Assembly: GCF_002811245.1 (NCBI RefSeq)
Contig: NZ_NIVQ01000013.1
Coordinates: 29,060-93,059 of the forward strand
Origin: Vibrio salilacus
Lineage (GTDB): Bacteria; Pseudomonadota; Gammaproteobacteria; Enterobacterales; Vibrionaceae
Length of the DNA: 64,000 nt
Direction: 5' to 3'
The position numbers were made by a program, and so were the translations under genes. The notes beneath the pieces are model-generated. The model saw only the letters and a program-made list of their open reading frames with translations, was not told the origin of the DNA and did no database searches. Positions 39,235 to 50,267 of this stretch are shown here, piece after piece (the first letter of the stretch is position 1; each line of letters starts with the position of its first letter).

Positions 39235-39252
39235 TGATTTTGAGAGGTTTTT

Positions 39253-40149
39253 TTGAATAGTTTGTCCCCAATCGTACTGTTTGTATATAATCGTCCAGAA
39301 CATACTGAACGAACGTTGTCCGCACTAAAAGAAAACCGACTAGCTCTTGATAGTGATTTGTTTATATTTAGTGATGCTCCATTTAATAATGATTCGTTTT
39401 GTGATGTTAATAAAGTAAGAGAATTGATCGCTGATGTTTCTGGATTTAGAAGTGTTACTATTGTTGAGCAGAAAAGTAATATTGGTTTAGCTAAATCAAT
39501 TATAACGGGAGTAGGGGATGTCGTTAGAAAGTATGGTAAGGTTATTGTTTTAGAAGATGACATTGTTACTAGCCCATACTTCCTCGAATATATGAACAAC
39601 GCATTGAATAAGTATCAGTATCGTAATGATGTTTGGCATATTAGCGGTTGGAATTACCCTATCCAAGACAATATGCTAGAGGATACGTTCTTTTGGGGCA
39701 CGATGAATTGTTGGGGGTGGGCTACTTGGGGAGATAGGTGGAAATCATTCACAAAAAGCCCTTTGGAACTAATCAAGACTTGGAGCCCACAGGATATATA
39801 TAAGTTTAATCTTGAAGGAACATATGATTTCTGGGATCAAGTGGAAAGAAATGCAGAAGGTTCATTAGATACCTGGGCTGTTTTTTGGTACGCGACTATA
39901 TTCCTTAATGATGGTTTGTGTCTTAACCCAAGTAAAACATTGGTTAAGAATATTGGACATGATGGATCTGGTGTGAATTGCGGTATTAACGATCTGTATA
40001 TCGGCGAATTTGGGGCACGTCTTCCTAAGTTAACTGATGATTTAAATGTAAACACTCACGCAGTAGGTTTAATTAAACAATACTATAGATCTTTAAGGCC
40101 TAGCTTGTTTCAAAGAGTTTGTAATAAAATAAAGAGAGCTCTTAAATGA
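39253..40149 (+). CDS. GNT-I-like glycosyltransferase (GT-A fold)
   Basis: A 298-residue glycosyltransferase. Visible are SPIVLFVYNRPEHTERTLSAL at the start, IVLEDDIVTSPYFLEYMN with the metal-binding acids near residue 100, and FFWGTMNCWGWATWGDRW, a motif common in this family of bacterial sugar transferases. The start codon is TTG with GAGAGG 5 bases upstream; no ATG is suitably placed. It overlaps the next gene by 4 bases. Confidence 0.8.
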   Translation: MNSLSPIVLFVYNRPEHTERTLSALKENRLALDSDLFIFSDAPFNNDSFCDVNKVRELIADVSGFRSVTIVEQKSNIGLAKSIITGVGDVVRKYGKVIVLEDDIVTSPYFLEYMNNALNKYQYRNDVWHISGWNYPIQDNMLEDTFFWGTMNCWGWATWGDRWKSFTKSPLELIKTWSPQDIYKFNLEGTYDFWDQVERNAEGSLDTWAVFWYATIFLNDGLCLNPSKTLVKNIGHDGSGVNCGINDLYIGEFGARLPKLTDDLNVNTHAVGLIKQYYRSLRPSLFQRVCNKIKRALK

Positions 40150-41384
40150 AAGTCGTTATTGTAAGCAACTCTGATAGTGTAGGTGGAGCTGCTCGAGCTG
40201 CTTTTCGCTTAATGTCGGCTATGATTAAGCAAGGCACCCACTGTAATATGGTTGTTAAGCGGAAACTATCAGGAAGTCCACATGTAATTGAAAATCGATC
40301 AAGTTGGAAAAAAGCTAAAGGTTTAGTTTTACAAAAGCTATCATCTTTGATTGCAAGTTCTCAAAAGTCATCTTCATCGGTGTTACATTCTTTGAACATA
40401 TTTGGTAGTGATGTATTTCAATCAGTTAATAACGAGAATCCAACAGTAATCAATATTCATTGGGTCAATTTTGAAACACTATCAATACGCCAAATTGCTA
40501 AATTTAAGCAACCAGTCGTGATGACTTTACATGATATGTGGGCATTCTGTGGTGCAGAGCATCTTTCTCCAGACAGCCCTAATTCTGCATTCAGATTAGG
40601 TTATGATTTAGGTGAGCACGGCTATGTATCAGGGTTACGGATCAATAAGTATATCTGGAATTTGAAAAAGAATCACTGGACTCAGCCATTTCATTTAGTC
40701 GTCCCTAGCAAATGGATGGCAGACTGTGTTAAAACAAGCGAACTGTTTAAAGGTTGGCCAGTAAGTGTTGTACCAAATGCACTAGATACCAACACATTTA
40801 AGCCTTTAGAAAAGGGCTTTTGTCGAGACGCATTCAATCTACCTTTAGATAAAAAGCTAATTGGCTTTGGTGTGTTTGGCAATATAGATGATCCAAATAA
40901 GGGACTTGATTTGCTAAAGAAAGCACTGTCATCTTTACAGAACAAACATGATTATCATTGCGTTGTGTTGGGTCAGGAATCGAATCTAAACTCTGAAGAA
41001 CTCCCTATACCATCTACTTATGTTGGTCACATATCTGACGATACGGCTTTATCACTGATTTATAATGCGCTTGATGTTATGGTCGTTCCTTCGAGACAGG
41101 AAAGTCTTTCTCAAACAGGAACTGAAGCAAGCTCTTGTGGAACGCCCGTCGTTGCTTTCGCCTACTCTGGTTTACTCGATGTAGTTGAGCATATGAAGAC
41201 AGGTTTTTTAGCTGAACCTTATGACACGTTAAAATTAGCGAACGGAATTGAATGGTGTGTCGAAAATAATTTGGATTGCAATTTGAGTATTAATGCTCGA
41301 AAGCGTGCTAAGTCACTTTGGTCATATGACGCTGTCGCCGGAAAATACTCCCATATTTTCGAACGTGTAGCGACTAAGCTATAA
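40146..41384 (+). CDS. Glycosyltransferase family 4
   Basis: A 412-residue GT-B enzyme. It starts VVIVSNSDSVGGAARAAFRL, has INIHWVNFETLSIRQ and MTLHDMWAFCGAEHL in the acceptor domain, and VPSRQESLSQTGTEASSCGTPVVAF as the donor-binding E-x7-E region. The D-x-W-F-C-G block is typical of WcaC/WbdH-like glycosyltransferases of O-antigen and colanic acid loci. Coupled to the preceding gene by an ATGA overlap. Confidence 0.83.
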   Translation: MKVVIVSNSDSVGGAARAAFRLMSAMIKQGTHCNMVVKRKLSGSPHVIENRSSWKKAKGLVLQKLSSLIASSQKSSSSVLHSLNIFGSDVFQSVNNENPTVINIHWVNFETLSIRQIAKFKQPVVMTLHDMWAFCGAEHLSPDSPNSAFRLGYDLGEHGYVSGLRINKYIWNLKKNHWTQPFHLVVPSKWMADCVKTSELFKGWPVSVVPNALDTNTFKPLEKGFCRDAFNLPLDKKLIGFGVFGNIDDPNKGLDLLKKALSSLQNKHDYHCVVLGQESNLNSEELPIPSTYVGHISDDTALSLIYNALDVMVVPSRQESLSQTGTEASSCGTPVVAFAYSGLLDVVEHMKTGFLAEPYDTLKLANGIEWCVENNLDCNLSINARKRAKSLWSYDAVAGKYSHIFERVATKL

Positions 41385-41394
41385 GGGAAATATT

Positions 41395-42192
41395 TTGACT
41401 ACAATGGATTTTAAAACAGAGATTCTTTTATCTACCCATGAAGGTAGAATATGGAATGTGTTAGATCGTGTGCGGAAATGGTCTCAAGTTTCAAATGTTC
41501 TAATAGTACATCAGACCAATGATACTAACTTAGTTCGTAAAGTATCCCAACAAATATCAAATATTGAGAACGTTAGATATTTAAATCAACAAGAAACAGG
41601 AGTATCGAAAAGTCGTAATTTGGCGCTAAAGCACTCTAGTTCGAGAATCTTATTATTTTGTGATGATGACGTTGACTTGGTTAACGGCTTTCAAGATATT
41701 TTAATAGAAAGCTTTGCTAAGTTCCCAACAGCCTCTGCCGTTACCTACTCGGTAAAAGATACTGATAGTAATGAGCTTACTAAAAACTTTTCGACAAAAT
41801 CATTTCTTCATAATCGGTTTACTGTTCTTAAAGTTGGAACAATCGAAATTGCGGTGAGAAGAGACTCTGTTATTCGATCTACAGCGACTTTTCCCGAAAA
41901 TCTTGGCGCTGGAGCCACTTTACCCGTTTGCGATGAGCCTGTTTTTCTATCTAGACTCTTGGATTCTAAAGGAATGGTTAGATACATACCAATTGCAATT
42001 GCATCACATAAGAAAGAATCTAGTGGAACAGCTATAGATTCTTTTAACAAACTAAAATCTAGAAGTGTTTGTTTTCAGTATATATTCGGACCATTTTTAG
42101 GCTTACTTGTTTTTGTTTTTTTTTCATTGAAAAACTTTAAAAAGATTCAAAATTATTCATGGGTGGTGGATTGTGTTTTTGGACGCAAATGA
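41395..42192 (+). CDS. Glycosyltransferase family 2-like
   Basis: A 265-residue protein with a compact GT-A core: TEILLSTHEGRIWNVLDRVR, NQQETGVSKSRNLAL, and the DxD motif LLFCDDDVDLV near residue 85. A hydrophobic segment (FGPFLGLLVFVFFSL) near the C-terminus suggests membrane attachment. The start is TTG with AAGGGA 6 bases upstream; an ATG three codons later is spaced too far from it. It overlaps wzy by 20 bases. Confidence 0.75.
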   Translation: MTTMDFKTEILLSTHEGRIWNVLDRVRKWSQVSNVLIVHQTNDTNLVRKVSQQISNIENVRYLNQQETGVSKSRNLALKHSSSRILLFCDDDVDLVNGFQDILIESFAKFPTASAVTYSVKDTDSNELTKNFSTKSFLHNRFTVLKVGTIEIAVRRDSVIRSTATFPENLGAGATLPVCDEPVFLSRLLDSKGMVRYIPIAIASHKKESSGTAIDSFNKLKSRSVCFQYIFGPFLGLLVFVFFSLKNFKKIQNYSWVVDCVFGRK

Positions 42193-43369
42193 TAAATGTA
42201 ACAAACTAGGTCTGTACTTATTTATTACCTTTGCAACTTTTGTTTTTTTTCCAAATAACCTCCTTGGCCTTTGGTTTAATAATCTTATCTTGATAGCGGG
42301 GGTTTTGTTTTTACTGATTATAAGCTATGTCTATGATTGTAATGGAGATAATGGAGTAACTAGGTTAGTTTTTATAATTCCTTTTTTATTAATTCTGAAA
42401 TACCTTTATCATTTTGAAGAGCCATTGCTAAGACAGTCTGAATTTGCCAGGTTTATGTTTTATGTTGCCTCATATATCTTGTTTTTAAAGATATTTAGGC
42501 TTTCATGTAATTTGTATCGATTTGTTGTGGTAATATTATCTCTTCAAGTGTTTGTGGTGTTTTTCCAGGTTTTGGACTGCTCCTTCATGTCATCGATTTA
42601 TAATTCTGACAAAGTGGGACATGCCACATCAAACTACAAACAATTTAGATATACTGGAACTTTATTTAACCCTAATACACTTGGAGTTTTCTTTGTTTTT
42701 TGTATGTCACTTATGATTAATTATACTGGTAGGTTTAAGTATTATGTGGTTTTACTATTTTTGCTTTTTTTGTCTGGATCACGAACAGGATTTCTAATTG
42801 CTGCTATTTCTCTTTTGATATATGAGTTTAGCTGTAACCTACCCATAAAGAGAACAATTTTTTCAATTGTTGTATTTTTGGCCTCCTTTCTTTTGATGGG
42901 CATTTTTTTGGAAACTTTTTCTAATGACTTCTACTATTTCTCACAGTTATCAAAAGTGTTTCGAGAGTTCTTTCAAGGAGAAGGTATTTCAGCATTTACT
43001 CAAGTTACATCTTTGATGCTAAGGTTCGAAAATTGGAACATGTTGATTGAGGAATTCTACTTTGGTGGGCCAGTTGTTTGGTTTTTTGGTTTGCCAGATA
43101 TTCCTATTTATCGTTATGCTGATAGTTCATATATATATGTATTTACGAAGTTTGGAATAATTTTCGGTTTGGCTTTCTTCTTTATGTTATTCTCCATTTA
43201 TAAATTGATAATTTCTCATTGTTGTGAATATGAAAATAAGCGGAGGGTTTTTTTATGGTTTTCGTTTTCCTTATTGTCAGGTATTTTTTCTGACATTTTG
43301 GTTAGTTATTATTATTGGATTATGTTGATAACTTTTCCATTGTTGGTAAATTTTAATGAAAAAGCTTAG
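42173..43369 (+). CDS. wzy: O-antigen polymerase Wzy
   Basis: A 398-residue very hydrophobic protein with about ten membrane segments and one larger loop (about residues 245-310), the layout of Wzy. It would join O units on the periplasmic face before ligation by WaaL. Sequence conservation in this family is low, so the call rests on topology, the LFLSGSRTGFLIAAI block common in Wzy/WaaL-type proteins, and the absence of another polymerase candidate. GTG start at 42173, preceded by GGTGGA. Confidence 0.72.
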   Translation: MFLDANDKCNKLGLYLFITFATFVFFPNNLLGLWFNNLILIAGVLFLLIISYVYDCNGDNGVTRLVFIIPFLLILKYLYHFEEPLLRQSEFARFMFYVASYILFLKIFRLSCNLYRFVVVILSLQVFVVFFQVLDCSFMSSIYNSDKVGHATSNYKQFRYTGTLFNPNTLGVFFVFCMSLMINYTGRFKYYVVLLFLLFLSGSRTGFLIAAISLLIYEFSCNLPIKRTIFSIVVFLASFLLMGIFLETFSNDFYYFSQLSKVFREFFQGEGISAFTQVTSLMLRFENWNMLIEEFYFGGPVVWFFGLPDIPIYRYADSSYIYVFTKFGIIFGLAFFFMLFSIYKLIISHCCEYENKRRVFLWFSFSLLSGIFSDILVSYYYWIMLITFPLLVNFNEKA

Positions 43370-44069
43370 TATTATTGTAGTTACATACAATGCTGAAGAA
43401 TGTATTGAGTCGACACTTCTTTCTGTGAGGCCATTTTTGGGAGAAGATGTTGAGTTGATATGCAAAGATGGAGCTTCAAGTGATAACACGGTAGAAATAT
43501 TAAACCAGTACGGTGATTGTATCTCCGTTCTCGAGTCTATACCTGATAGTGGTGTATATGATGGGATGAATCAGGCTGTTGACCTTGCTAGCGGCGAATT
43601 TATTATGTTTGTCAATGCTGGGGATAGAGTACTTCATCTTGACATGAAGAAACTAGTTGACTCGTCTACTTGTTTCTACTGGGATGAAGCTCGTGATGTA
43701 GTAAAAAGAGACAAAGTTAATTCTCTATTTTTGACAAGGAATACTCCATGCCATCAATCGGTTATATACAAAAGAACAGATTTTTTGGCGTTTGATGTTA
43801 ATTATGGTTTGGCTGCAGATTTCGAGCAAATTGTTAGGATAGTAAAAGCTAGAGATGTAGGCCTTTCTTTCAATTCCTCAATTGTAAAGTATGCAACCCC
43901 AGGCTTGTCATCTCAATTTTTTCAGCCTTCGTATACGCAGCTTTTAACTCAGTTACGACACCGATATAGGGTTATCTCCAATAACTTTGGTATGATCGAG
44001 AGAACGATGTGTATTGTTTTTTCCATTACTACAATTTTACGAAAATTAACGAAAGGTATTTTCAAATGA
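43356..44069 (+). CDS. Glycosyltransferase family 2
   Basis: A 237-residue GT-A enzyme of the WcaA/WbdN kind. Motifs are [44 protein letters not shown] and FVNAGDRV, the last replacing the usual DxD. Overlaps wzy by 14 bases and gmd by 4 (ATGA). Sugar specificity is unknown. Confidence 0.82.
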   Translation: MKKLSIIVVTYNAEECIESTLLSVRPFLGEDVELICKDGASSDNTVEILNQYGDCISVLESIPDSGVYDGMNQAVDLASGEFIMFVNAGDRVLHLDMKKLVDSSTCFYWDEARDVVKRDKVNSLFLTRNTPCHQSVIYKRTDFLAFDVNYGLAADFEQIVRIVKARDVGLSFNSSIVKYATPGLSSQFFQPSYTQLLTQLRHRYRVISNNFGMIERTMCIVFSITTILRKLTKGIFK

Positions 44070-45190
44070 ACAATAGAAAAGTAGCTCTTATCACTGGTAT
44101 TACCGGTCAAGATGGCTCTTACCTGGCCGAGTTTTTGCTGGAAAAAGGCTACGAAGTTCACGGTATCAAACGTAGAGCATCTTCTTTCAATACCGAGAGG
44201 ATCGATCACATCTACCAAGATAGGCATGAAAATGAACCTAGCTTCTTCTTGCATTATGGTGATCTTACGGACACGTCCAATTTAACTAGAATTCTTAAAG
44301 AAGTTCAGCCTGATGAAGTTTATAATCTTGGGGCTCAATCTCATGTCGCAGTTTCGTTCGAAAGTCCAGAATATACAGCTGACGTAGATGCTATCGGTAC
44401 GTTACGCTTATTAGAAGCGATCAGATTCTTAGGCTTAGAAAAGAAAACTAAGTTTTACCAAGCCTCTACATCTGAATTATACGGCGAAGTACAAGAAACT
44501 CCTCAAAGAGAGACAACACCTTTTCACCCTCGCTCACCTTATGCTGTGGCCAAAATGTACGCGTATTGGATCACTGTCAATTATCGTGAGTCTTACGGGA
44601 TGTATGCGTGTAACGGAATCTTATTTAACCATGAATCTCCACGTAGAGGGGAAACGTTCGTTACTCGAAAAATAACTCGTGGTTTAGCAAATATCGCCCA
44701 AGGTCTTGAGAGTTGTTTGTATCTAGGGAATATGGATGCGTTAAGAGATTGGGGACACGCGAAAGACTATGTACGAATGCAATGGATGATGCTGCAGCAA
44801 GATAAGGCAGAAGATTTTGTCATTGCCACAGGAAAGCAAATTTCTGTACGAGAATTTGTAAAACTTTCTGCAAAAGAGCTTGGGATAGAGCTTGAATTCA
44901 CCGGGAAAGGCATAGAAGAAATTGCGACTGTAGTAGCAATTGAGGGAGAAGATGCGAGCGCACTGGGTGTAGGTGATATCATTGTAAGAGTCGATCCTCG
45001 TTATTTCAGACCCGCGGAGGTGGAAACGTTACTTGGAGATCCTACAAAAGCCAAGGAAAAGCTAGGTTGGGAGCCGGAGATTACAGTAGAAGAGATGTGT
45101 TCGGAGATGGTCCGTTGTGATCTAGCTAAAGCGAAACAACATTTTATTCTAAAAAGTCATGGTTATAACGTAAACTTTTCTGTCGAGTAA
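44066..45190 (+). CDS. gmd: GDP-mannose 4,6-dehydratase
   Basis: The first enzyme from GDP-D-mannose to GDP-L-fucose. The 374-residue protein has the NADP motif [16 protein letters not shown], the STSELYGE catalytic segment, [12 protein letters not shown] (Tyr-x3-Lys) and the family blocks [17 protein letters not shown] and [17 protein letters not shown]. The start is the ATG at 44066, coupled to the preceding gene; the frame extends 19 codons upstream without a good start. Its base composition is less AT-rich than the preceding genes, suggesting that the sugar-nucleotide genes and the transferase block have different histories. Confidence 0.95.
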   Translation: MNNRKVALITGITGQDGSYLAEFLLEKGYEVHGIKRRASSFNTERIDHIYQDRHENEPSFFLHYGDLTDTSNLTRILKEVQPDEVYNLGAQSHVAVSFESPEYTADVDAIGTLRLLEAIRFLGLEKKTKFYQASTSELYGEVQETPQRETTPFHPRSPYAVAKMYAYWITVNYRESYGMYACNGILFNHESPRRGETFVTRKITRGLANIAQGLESCLYLGNMDALRDWGHAKDYVRMQWMMLQQDKAEDFVIATGKQISVREFVKLSAKELGIELEFTGKGIEEIATVVAIEGEDASALGVGDIIVRVDPRYFRPAEVETLLGDPTKAKEKLGWEPEITVEEMCSEMVRCDLAKAKQHFILKSHGYNVNFSVE

Positions 45191-45236
45191 TAAGTTTTTA
45201 TAGTAAGTAGTTTCGAGAAATAGATAAGGAATCAAA

Positions 45237-46196
45237 ATGAAACGAGTTTACGTTGCCGGGCACAAAGGTATGGTCGGTTCGGCTATTGTGCGCAAGCTTT
45301 CACTAGATCCTGACATTGAAGTTCTTACCCGTACTCGTAAAAAACTTAATCTACTTGACCAGAAATCGGTTCAAGAATTTTTTGACACGAACAGTATTGA
45401 TCAGGTTTATCTAGCTGCTGCGAAGGTGGGTGGAATCGTAGCTAACAATAGTTATCCCGCCGAGTTTATTTACCAAAACTTAACTATTCAAAATAACGTT
45501 ATTCATTCTGCGCACGAATCAGGGATACAAGATTTGTTATTTTTAGGCTCTTCTTGTATTTATCCCAAGCTTGCGAAGCAACCAATGGAAGAGTCGGCAT
45601 TGCTTACTGGTACATTGGAACAAACCAACGAGCCTTATGCTATTGCAAAAATAGCCGGTATCAAGGTGTGTGAGTCATACAATCGACAGTACGGCCGAAA
45701 TTATCGCTCAGTGATGCCAACGAACTTATATGGTCCCTATGATAATTTTCATCCTGAAAACTCGCACGTAATTCCTGCGTTAATTCGCCGATTTCACGAA
45801 GCTAAATTGGCTAACGAAGAAACGGTAACCGCATGGGGATCCGGAAAGCCAATGAGGGAGTTCTTGCATGTAGATGATATGGCTGAGGCTTGTGTCCATG
45901 TGATGAATCTTTCCGAAAGCCTATACAGAGAAAACACTACACAAATGCTAAGTCATATCAATGTAGGAACAGGTGTTGATTGTACTATTCGAGAATTGGT
46001 TGAAGCAGTGGCCAAGGTTGTGGGCTTTACAGGAAAAATCATTTTTGATACTTCCAAGCCCGATGGTACGCCACGAAAACTAATGGATGTATCACGTCTT
46101 AAGTCGCTTGGTTGGCAGAGCACAATTTCACTTGAAGCTGGTTTGGCTACTACATATGATTGGTTTTTGGCTCATCAACTTGACTTCAGAAAATAA
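45237..46196 (+). CDS. fcl: GDP-L-fucose synthase
   Basis: An epimerase-reductase that turns GDP-4-keto-6-deoxymannose into GDP-L-fucose. The 319 residues begin [18 protein letters not shown] and include [28 protein letters not shown], the catalytic [10 protein letters not shown] and [19 protein letters not shown]. Clear ribosome-binding site (AAGGA). It follows gmd by 46 bases and precedes gmm, as in the E. coli colanic acid and many O-antigen loci. Confidence 0.95.
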   Translation: MKRVYVAGHKGMVGSAIVRKLSLDPDIEVLTRTRKKLNLLDQKSVQEFFDTNSIDQVYLAAAKVGGIVANNSYPAEFIYQNLTIQNNVIHSAHESGIQDLLFLGSSCIYPKLAKQPMEESALLTGTLEQTNEPYAIAKIAGIKVCESYNRQYGRNYRSVMPTNLYGPYDNFHPENSHVIPALIRRFHEAKLANEETVTAWGSGKPMREFLHVDDMAEACVHVMNLSESLYRENTTQMLSHINVGTGVDCTIRELVEAVAKVVGFTGKIIFDTSKPDGTPRKLMDVSRLKSLGWQSTISLEAGLATTYDWFLAHQLDFRK

Positions 46197-46199
46197 GCA

Positions 46200-46655
46200 A
46201 TGCACTTAAGTAAAGCCACTTTTTCAACCGTTATTGAGTCAACGCCCCTGGTTTCAATTGATCTAATTACTGTTAATGAGTTAGGTCAAATATTACTTGG
46301 AAAGCGGCTGAACAAGCCAGCCCAAAACTATTGGTTTGTTCCCGGAGGACGTGTTCATAAAGGCGAAACGCTCGAGTCTGCATTTGAACGTTTGACTATG
46401 ACTGAATTAGGTAAACAATATTCTTTGAACCATACCCAAATTCAAGGAGCATATACTCATCTGTACGACGACCATGTTTATGGCGATGATTTTGGCACAC
46501 ACTACGTTGCATTAGCTTACCGCTTAGTTGTAACTCAAACTGATTTGTCCTTACCACTGCAAGAGCAGCATGGCTCTTATCATTGGTTTGAGGAAACTGA
46601 TCTTTTGAAATCGCCAGATGTGCATTTTTATACTAAATGCTACTTCCAACGCTAA
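46200..46655 (+). CDS. gmm: GDP-mannose mannosyl hydrolase
   Basis: A 151-residue Nudix-related enzyme that hydrolyses GDP-mannose or GDP-glucose to the sugar and GDP, thought to adjust GDP-sugar pools. The variant Nudix box GGRVHKGETLESAFERLTM lacks one of the usual glutamates, a hallmark of this subfamily (WcaH/Gmm). It begins 3 bases after the fcl stop codon. It stands between fcl and manC, the usual place. Confidence 0.92.
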   Translation: MHLSKATFSTVIESTPLVSIDLITVNELGQILLGKRLNKPAQNYWFVPGGRVHKGETLESAFERLTMTELGKQYSLNHTQIQGAYTHLYDDHVYGDDFGTHYVALAYRLVVTQTDLSLPLQEQHGSYHWFEETDLLKSPDVHFYTKCYFQR

Positions 46656-46689
46656 TTCGTTTTATAACTAATTATTTTACAGGATCTAT

Positions 46690-48123
46690 ATGATTTATCC
46701 TATTGTTATGGCAGGTGGAACAGGTAGTCGATTGTGGCCTCTGTCACGAGAACTGTACCCTAAACAGTTTCTAAATCTATCTGGTGAGTTGTCCATGCTG
46801 CAAAGGACATTTGAACGGCTGTCAGGCTTTGAACACCAATCGCCAATAGTGGTTTGTAATGAAGAGCATCGTTTTATTGCAGCAGAGCAAATTCGTATTG
46901 GTGGTTTTTCTCATTCAGGGATTATTCTAGAGCCTGTTGGGCGTAATACTGCACCTGCGATTGCTCTTGCAGCACTTCAAGCTTTAAAAAACGAGGATGA
47001 GAGTGATCCTGTTCTACTTGTCCTCGCTGCTGATCATCTCATAGAAAATACTTTAGAGTTCAATCGTTCAGTTGCTAACGCATATCCATATGCAAAAGAA
47101 GGGCAACTGGTAACGTTTGGTATTGTTCCGACAGAACCAGAAACTGGTTATGGGTATATCAAATGTGGTGAGAGACTCTCAACGGGGGGAACTGGTTACG
47201 CCGTCGACAAGTTTGTAGAAAAGCCCAACCTTGCAGATGCTGAGTCTTACCTAGCTTCCGGTGACTACTATTGGAATAGTGGCATGTTTATGTTTAAGGC
47301 ATCTAAGTATTTATCGGAGCTAAAAAAATATAGGCCGGAGATTGTAGAAGCTTGTGAGAAGGCGCTATCAGATGCTCAATTGGATATGGAGTTTATTCGT
47401 GTTGACAAGGCGTGTTTTGAAGCTTGCCCAGATGACTCTATTGATTATGCAGTGATGGAAAAAACTAAGAATGCAGCTTTAGTGCCAATGAATGCCGGTT
47501 GGAGTGACGTTGGTTCTTGGTCTGCTTTATGGGAGGTTGAGAAAAAAGACAGTTCAAATAATGTTACTAAAGGTGATGTTATTACCGTCAACTCTAAAGG
47601 AAATTATCTGCACTCCGAAAATAAGCTTATTGCGACTGTTGGCGTAAATAATCTAGTTGTTATTGAAACAAAAGATGCGGTGCTTGTTGCCGATAAAGAT
47701 CAGGTACAAAATGTCAAATCTGTTGTTAATCAACTGAAGCAACAAGGAAGGACAGAGTATAAACTGCACCGCGAAGTATATAGACCGTGGGGGAAATATG
47801 ACTCGATTGACTTTGGACACAGAGATCAGGTTAAGAGAATCACTGTAAAGCCTGGTGAAAAGCTGTCTATACAGATGCACCATCATCGCTCAGAGCACTG
47901 GATTGTAGTGTCAGGTACAGCAAAAGTAACTAATGGTGAACAGTCTATTTTAGTGACTGAAGATCAATCTACATATATTCCACTAGGAACTGTTCATGCC
48001 CTAGAAAATCCAGGGAAAATACCGTTAGAAATGATCGAAGTTCAAACTGGTAGCTATTTAGGGGAAGATGATATTGTACGTTTTGAAGACCGTTATGGTC
48101 GACTAGAAGATAATCGAGAATAA
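46690..48123 (+). CDS. manC: Mannose-1-phosphate guanylyltransferase / mannose-6-phosphate isomerase
   Basis: A 477-residue bifunctional enzyme of the ManC/CpsB type. The nucleotidyltransferase domain has [22 protein letters not shown] and [13 protein letters not shown]. The C-terminal cupin-type isomerase domain from about residue 350 has [33 protein letters not shown] and the metal-binding histidines. It makes GDP-mannose from mannose-1-phosphate and interconverts fructose-6- and mannose-6-phosphate. Next to manB, it supplies gmd. The start is 3 kb into a run of close co-directional genes. Confidence 0.95.
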   Translation: MIYPIVMAGGTGSRLWPLSRELYPKQFLNLSGELSMLQRTFERLSGFEHQSPIVVCNEEHRFIAAEQIRIGGFSHSGIILEPVGRNTAPAIALAALQALKNEDESDPVLLVLAADHLIENTLEFNRSVANAYPYAKEGQLVTFGIVPTEPETGYGYIKCGERLSTGGTGYAVDKFVEKPNLADAESYLASGDYYWNSGMFMFKASKYLSELKKYRPEIVEACEKALSDAQLDMEFIRVDKACFEACPDDSIDYAVMEKTKNAALVPMNAGWSDVGSWSALWEVEKKDSSNNVTKGDVITVNSKGNYLHSENKLIATVGVNNLVVIETKDAVLVADKDQVQNVKSVVNQLKQQGRTEYKLHREVYRPWGKYDSIDFGHRDQVKRITVKPGEKLSIQMHHHRSEHWIVVSGTAKVTNGEQSILVTEDQSTYIPLGTVHALENPGKIPLEMIEVQTGSYLGEDDIVRFEDRYGRLEDNRE

Positions 48124-48126
48124 ACC

Positions 48127-49503
48127 ATGGAAAATCTATCTTGTTTTAAAGCCTACGATATTCGTGGTCGGTTAGGCAGTGAACTCAACCCAAATATTGC
48201 TTATCGCATAGGTAGAGCCTTTGGTTTGTATTTATCACCTGAAGGTGACGGGACCAAGACAGTCGTTGTTGGTGCTGATATTCGGTTAACATCAGAAGAG
48301 CTTAAATTAGCGGTAGCTGATGGCTTAATGGATTCAGGGGTGAATGTTGTCGATATTGGTATGACGGGTACAGAGGAAATCTACTTTGCAACTTCTTACT
48401 TAGGAGTAGATGGTGGTATTGAAATCACCGCTAGCCATAATCCAATCGACTACAATGGTATGAAGCTAGTTCGGGAAAAGTCGAAACCTATCAGTGGCGA
48501 TTCTGGGCTTAGAGAAATTCAAACCTTTGCTGAACGTAACGAATTTACGGAACCTTCTATTCGAGGTCGACTTACAGCAATCTCGAATTTGGCTGAGTAT
48601 GTTAGTCATTTGATGACATATATTAAACCAGAAACAATTCGTCCTATGAGGCTGGTTGTAGATGCCGGCAACGGCGCTGCAGGACATGTCATCGATGAGA
48701 TTGAATCTAGGTTTAACACATTAGGTGTACCAGTTGAGTTTGTGAAAATACATCACGAAGCGGATGGAAGTTTTCCTAATGGAATACCTAATCCTCTTCT
48801 TCATGAGAATAGAGCTATTACATCTCAAGCAGTAGTTCAATGTGAAGCTGATATGGGGATAGCCTGGGATGGAGACTTTGATCGATGCTTTTTGTTTGAT
48901 GAAAGTGGTGAATTTGTTGAGGGCTACTACATTGTAGGACTATTAGCAGAAGCATTCTTAACTAAGAATCCCGAATCTAGAATAATTCATGACCCTCGCC
49001 TTTACTGGAGTACTCTCGAGACGGTGCACCAATATGATGGGACTCCTGTACTATCTAAAACCGGACATGCGTTTATTAAAGAAAGAATGAGAGCTGAAGA
49101 CGCTATCTATGGTGGAGAAATGAGTGCCCATCATTACTTTAGGGGATTTTTCTATTGTGATAGTGGCATGATTCCATGGATGTTAATTATAGAATTACTG
49201 TCTCACTTAAACTGTAATCTGTCAGACCTCATCAGTGAACGGAAACGAAATTACCCCACATTAGGTGAGTTGAACCGAAAAGTCGGGGACCCTGAAAAAG
49301 TAATTAATATGGTGTTCCAAGTTTTTAAAGCGGATGCTATAAAAATAGACACAGTGGATGGCTTGTCAATGGAGTTTGATAATTGGCGGTTCAACTTGAG
49401 AAAATCAAATACAGAGTCCTTGTTACGGCTCAATTTGGAGTCAAGAGGAGATAAAGTACTGATGAAAGAGATGACAGAAAAAATATTGTCTTATATGGTT
49501 TGA
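48127..49503 (+). CDS. manB: Phosphomannomutase
   Basis: It interconverts mannose-6- and mannose-1-phosphate. The 458 residues start [16 protein letters not shown]. The phosphoserine loop is [14 protein letters not shown] (near residue 98), the metal-binding loop is [10 protein letters not shown], and the sugar-binding loop is [13 protein letters not shown]. Length and motifs match the CpsG/ManB group of O-antigen loci. It starts 3 bases after manC stops. Confidence 0.95.
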   Translation: MENLSCFKAYDIRGRLGSELNPNIAYRIGRAFGLYLSPEGDGTKTVVVGADIRLTSEELKLAVADGLMDSGVNVVDIGMTGTEEIYFATSYLGVDGGIEITASHNPIDYNGMKLVREKSKPISGDSGLREIQTFAERNEFTEPSIRGRLTAISNLAEYVSHLMTYIKPETIRPMRLVVDAGNGAAGHVIDEIESRFNTLGVPVEFVKIHHEADGSFPNGIPNPLLHENRAITSQAVVQCEADMGIAWDGDFDRCFLFDESGEFVEGYYIVGLLAEAFLTKNPESRIIHDPRLYWSTLETVHQYDGTPVLSKTGHAFIKERMRAEDAIYGGEMSAHHYFRGFFYCDSGMIPWMLIIELLSHLNCNLSDLISERKRNYPTLGELNRKVGDPEKVINMVFQVFKADAIKIDTVDGLSMEFDNWRFNLRKSNTESLLRLNLESRGDKVLMKEMTEKILSYMV

Positions 49504-49505
49504 TT

Positions 49506-50255
49506 ATGTCTGAGCTTGTATCTGTTATCACTCCTTGCTTTAAACCTGGAAACTCTCTACTTCAAACAATCGCCAGCGTTCAGTCTCAATCATATTCTAA
49601 CTATGAGCATATAGTTATCGATGATGGCTCTCCAGGAGGTTTTTCGGAAGAGGTTCGAAATATTGCATCAGTTGATTCAAGAATTAAGCTCATAGAGCGA
49701 AAATGGAATGCTGGTCCGGCAGTAACGAGAAATCGTGGGATTAGTGAAGCAAAAGGGCGATTTATAGCTTTTTTAGATGCAGATGATTTGTGGCACCCTT
49801 TGAAATTAGAAAAGCAAATTAAGTTTATGTTAAAGAATAATGTTGCTTTATCATACACATCTTATGAAGTATTTAGTGCTACAGGTAAAGTTTTGGGGTG
49901 TAGAGTTCCCCCTAGACAAGTTACTTATTTCGACATTCTAAAATCTAATAGAATTGGGTGCTTGACAGCAATTTATGATACCAAGTTAGTTGGGACCATG
50001 TACATGCCGAATATCCAAAAGCGACAAGATATGGGCCTATGGCTTTCTATTCTAAAAAAGTCAAAGACCGCTCAAGGGCTGATTGATATACCTCTGGCCA
50101 GATATCGGGTTGGCAAAAGCTCTTTATCTGCTAAAAAAACCTCTGTTTTAAAGTATCAATGGAGAATCTACCGAGAAGTTGAGAAGTTACCGCTATTAAG
50201 TTCAATGAAGTACTTTGCTTACTATGCATACCGAGGTATGACTAGAAAAGTTTGA
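49506..50255 (+). CDS. Glycosyltransferase family 2
   Basis: A 249-residue GT-A enzyme: LVSVITPCFKPGNSLLQTIA, IDDGSPGG, and the metal motif FLDADDLWHPLKLEKQI near residue 87, typical of WbbL/EpsE-like transferases. I begin it at the ATG at 49506, next to the manB stop; a TTG two codons earlier overlaps manB. It is the last gene of the plus-strand O-antigen operon and faces the initiating transferase gene with 12 bases between stop codons. It could transfer fucose or mannose given its neighbours, which is only inference. Confidence 0.83.
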   Translation: MSELVSVITPCFKPGNSLLQTIASVQSQSYSNYEHIVIDDGSPGGFSEEVRNIASVDSRIKLIERKWNAGPAVTRNRGISEAKGRFIAFLDADDLWHPLKLEKQIKFMLKNNVALSYTSYEVFSATGKVLGCRVPPRQVTYFDILKSNRIGCLTAIYDTKLVGTMYMPNIQKRQDMGLWLSILKKSKTAQGLIDIPLARYRVGKSSLSAKKTSVLKYQWRIYREVEKLPLLSSMKYFAYYAYRGMTRKV

Positions 50256-50267
50256 ACGGTATATTTA

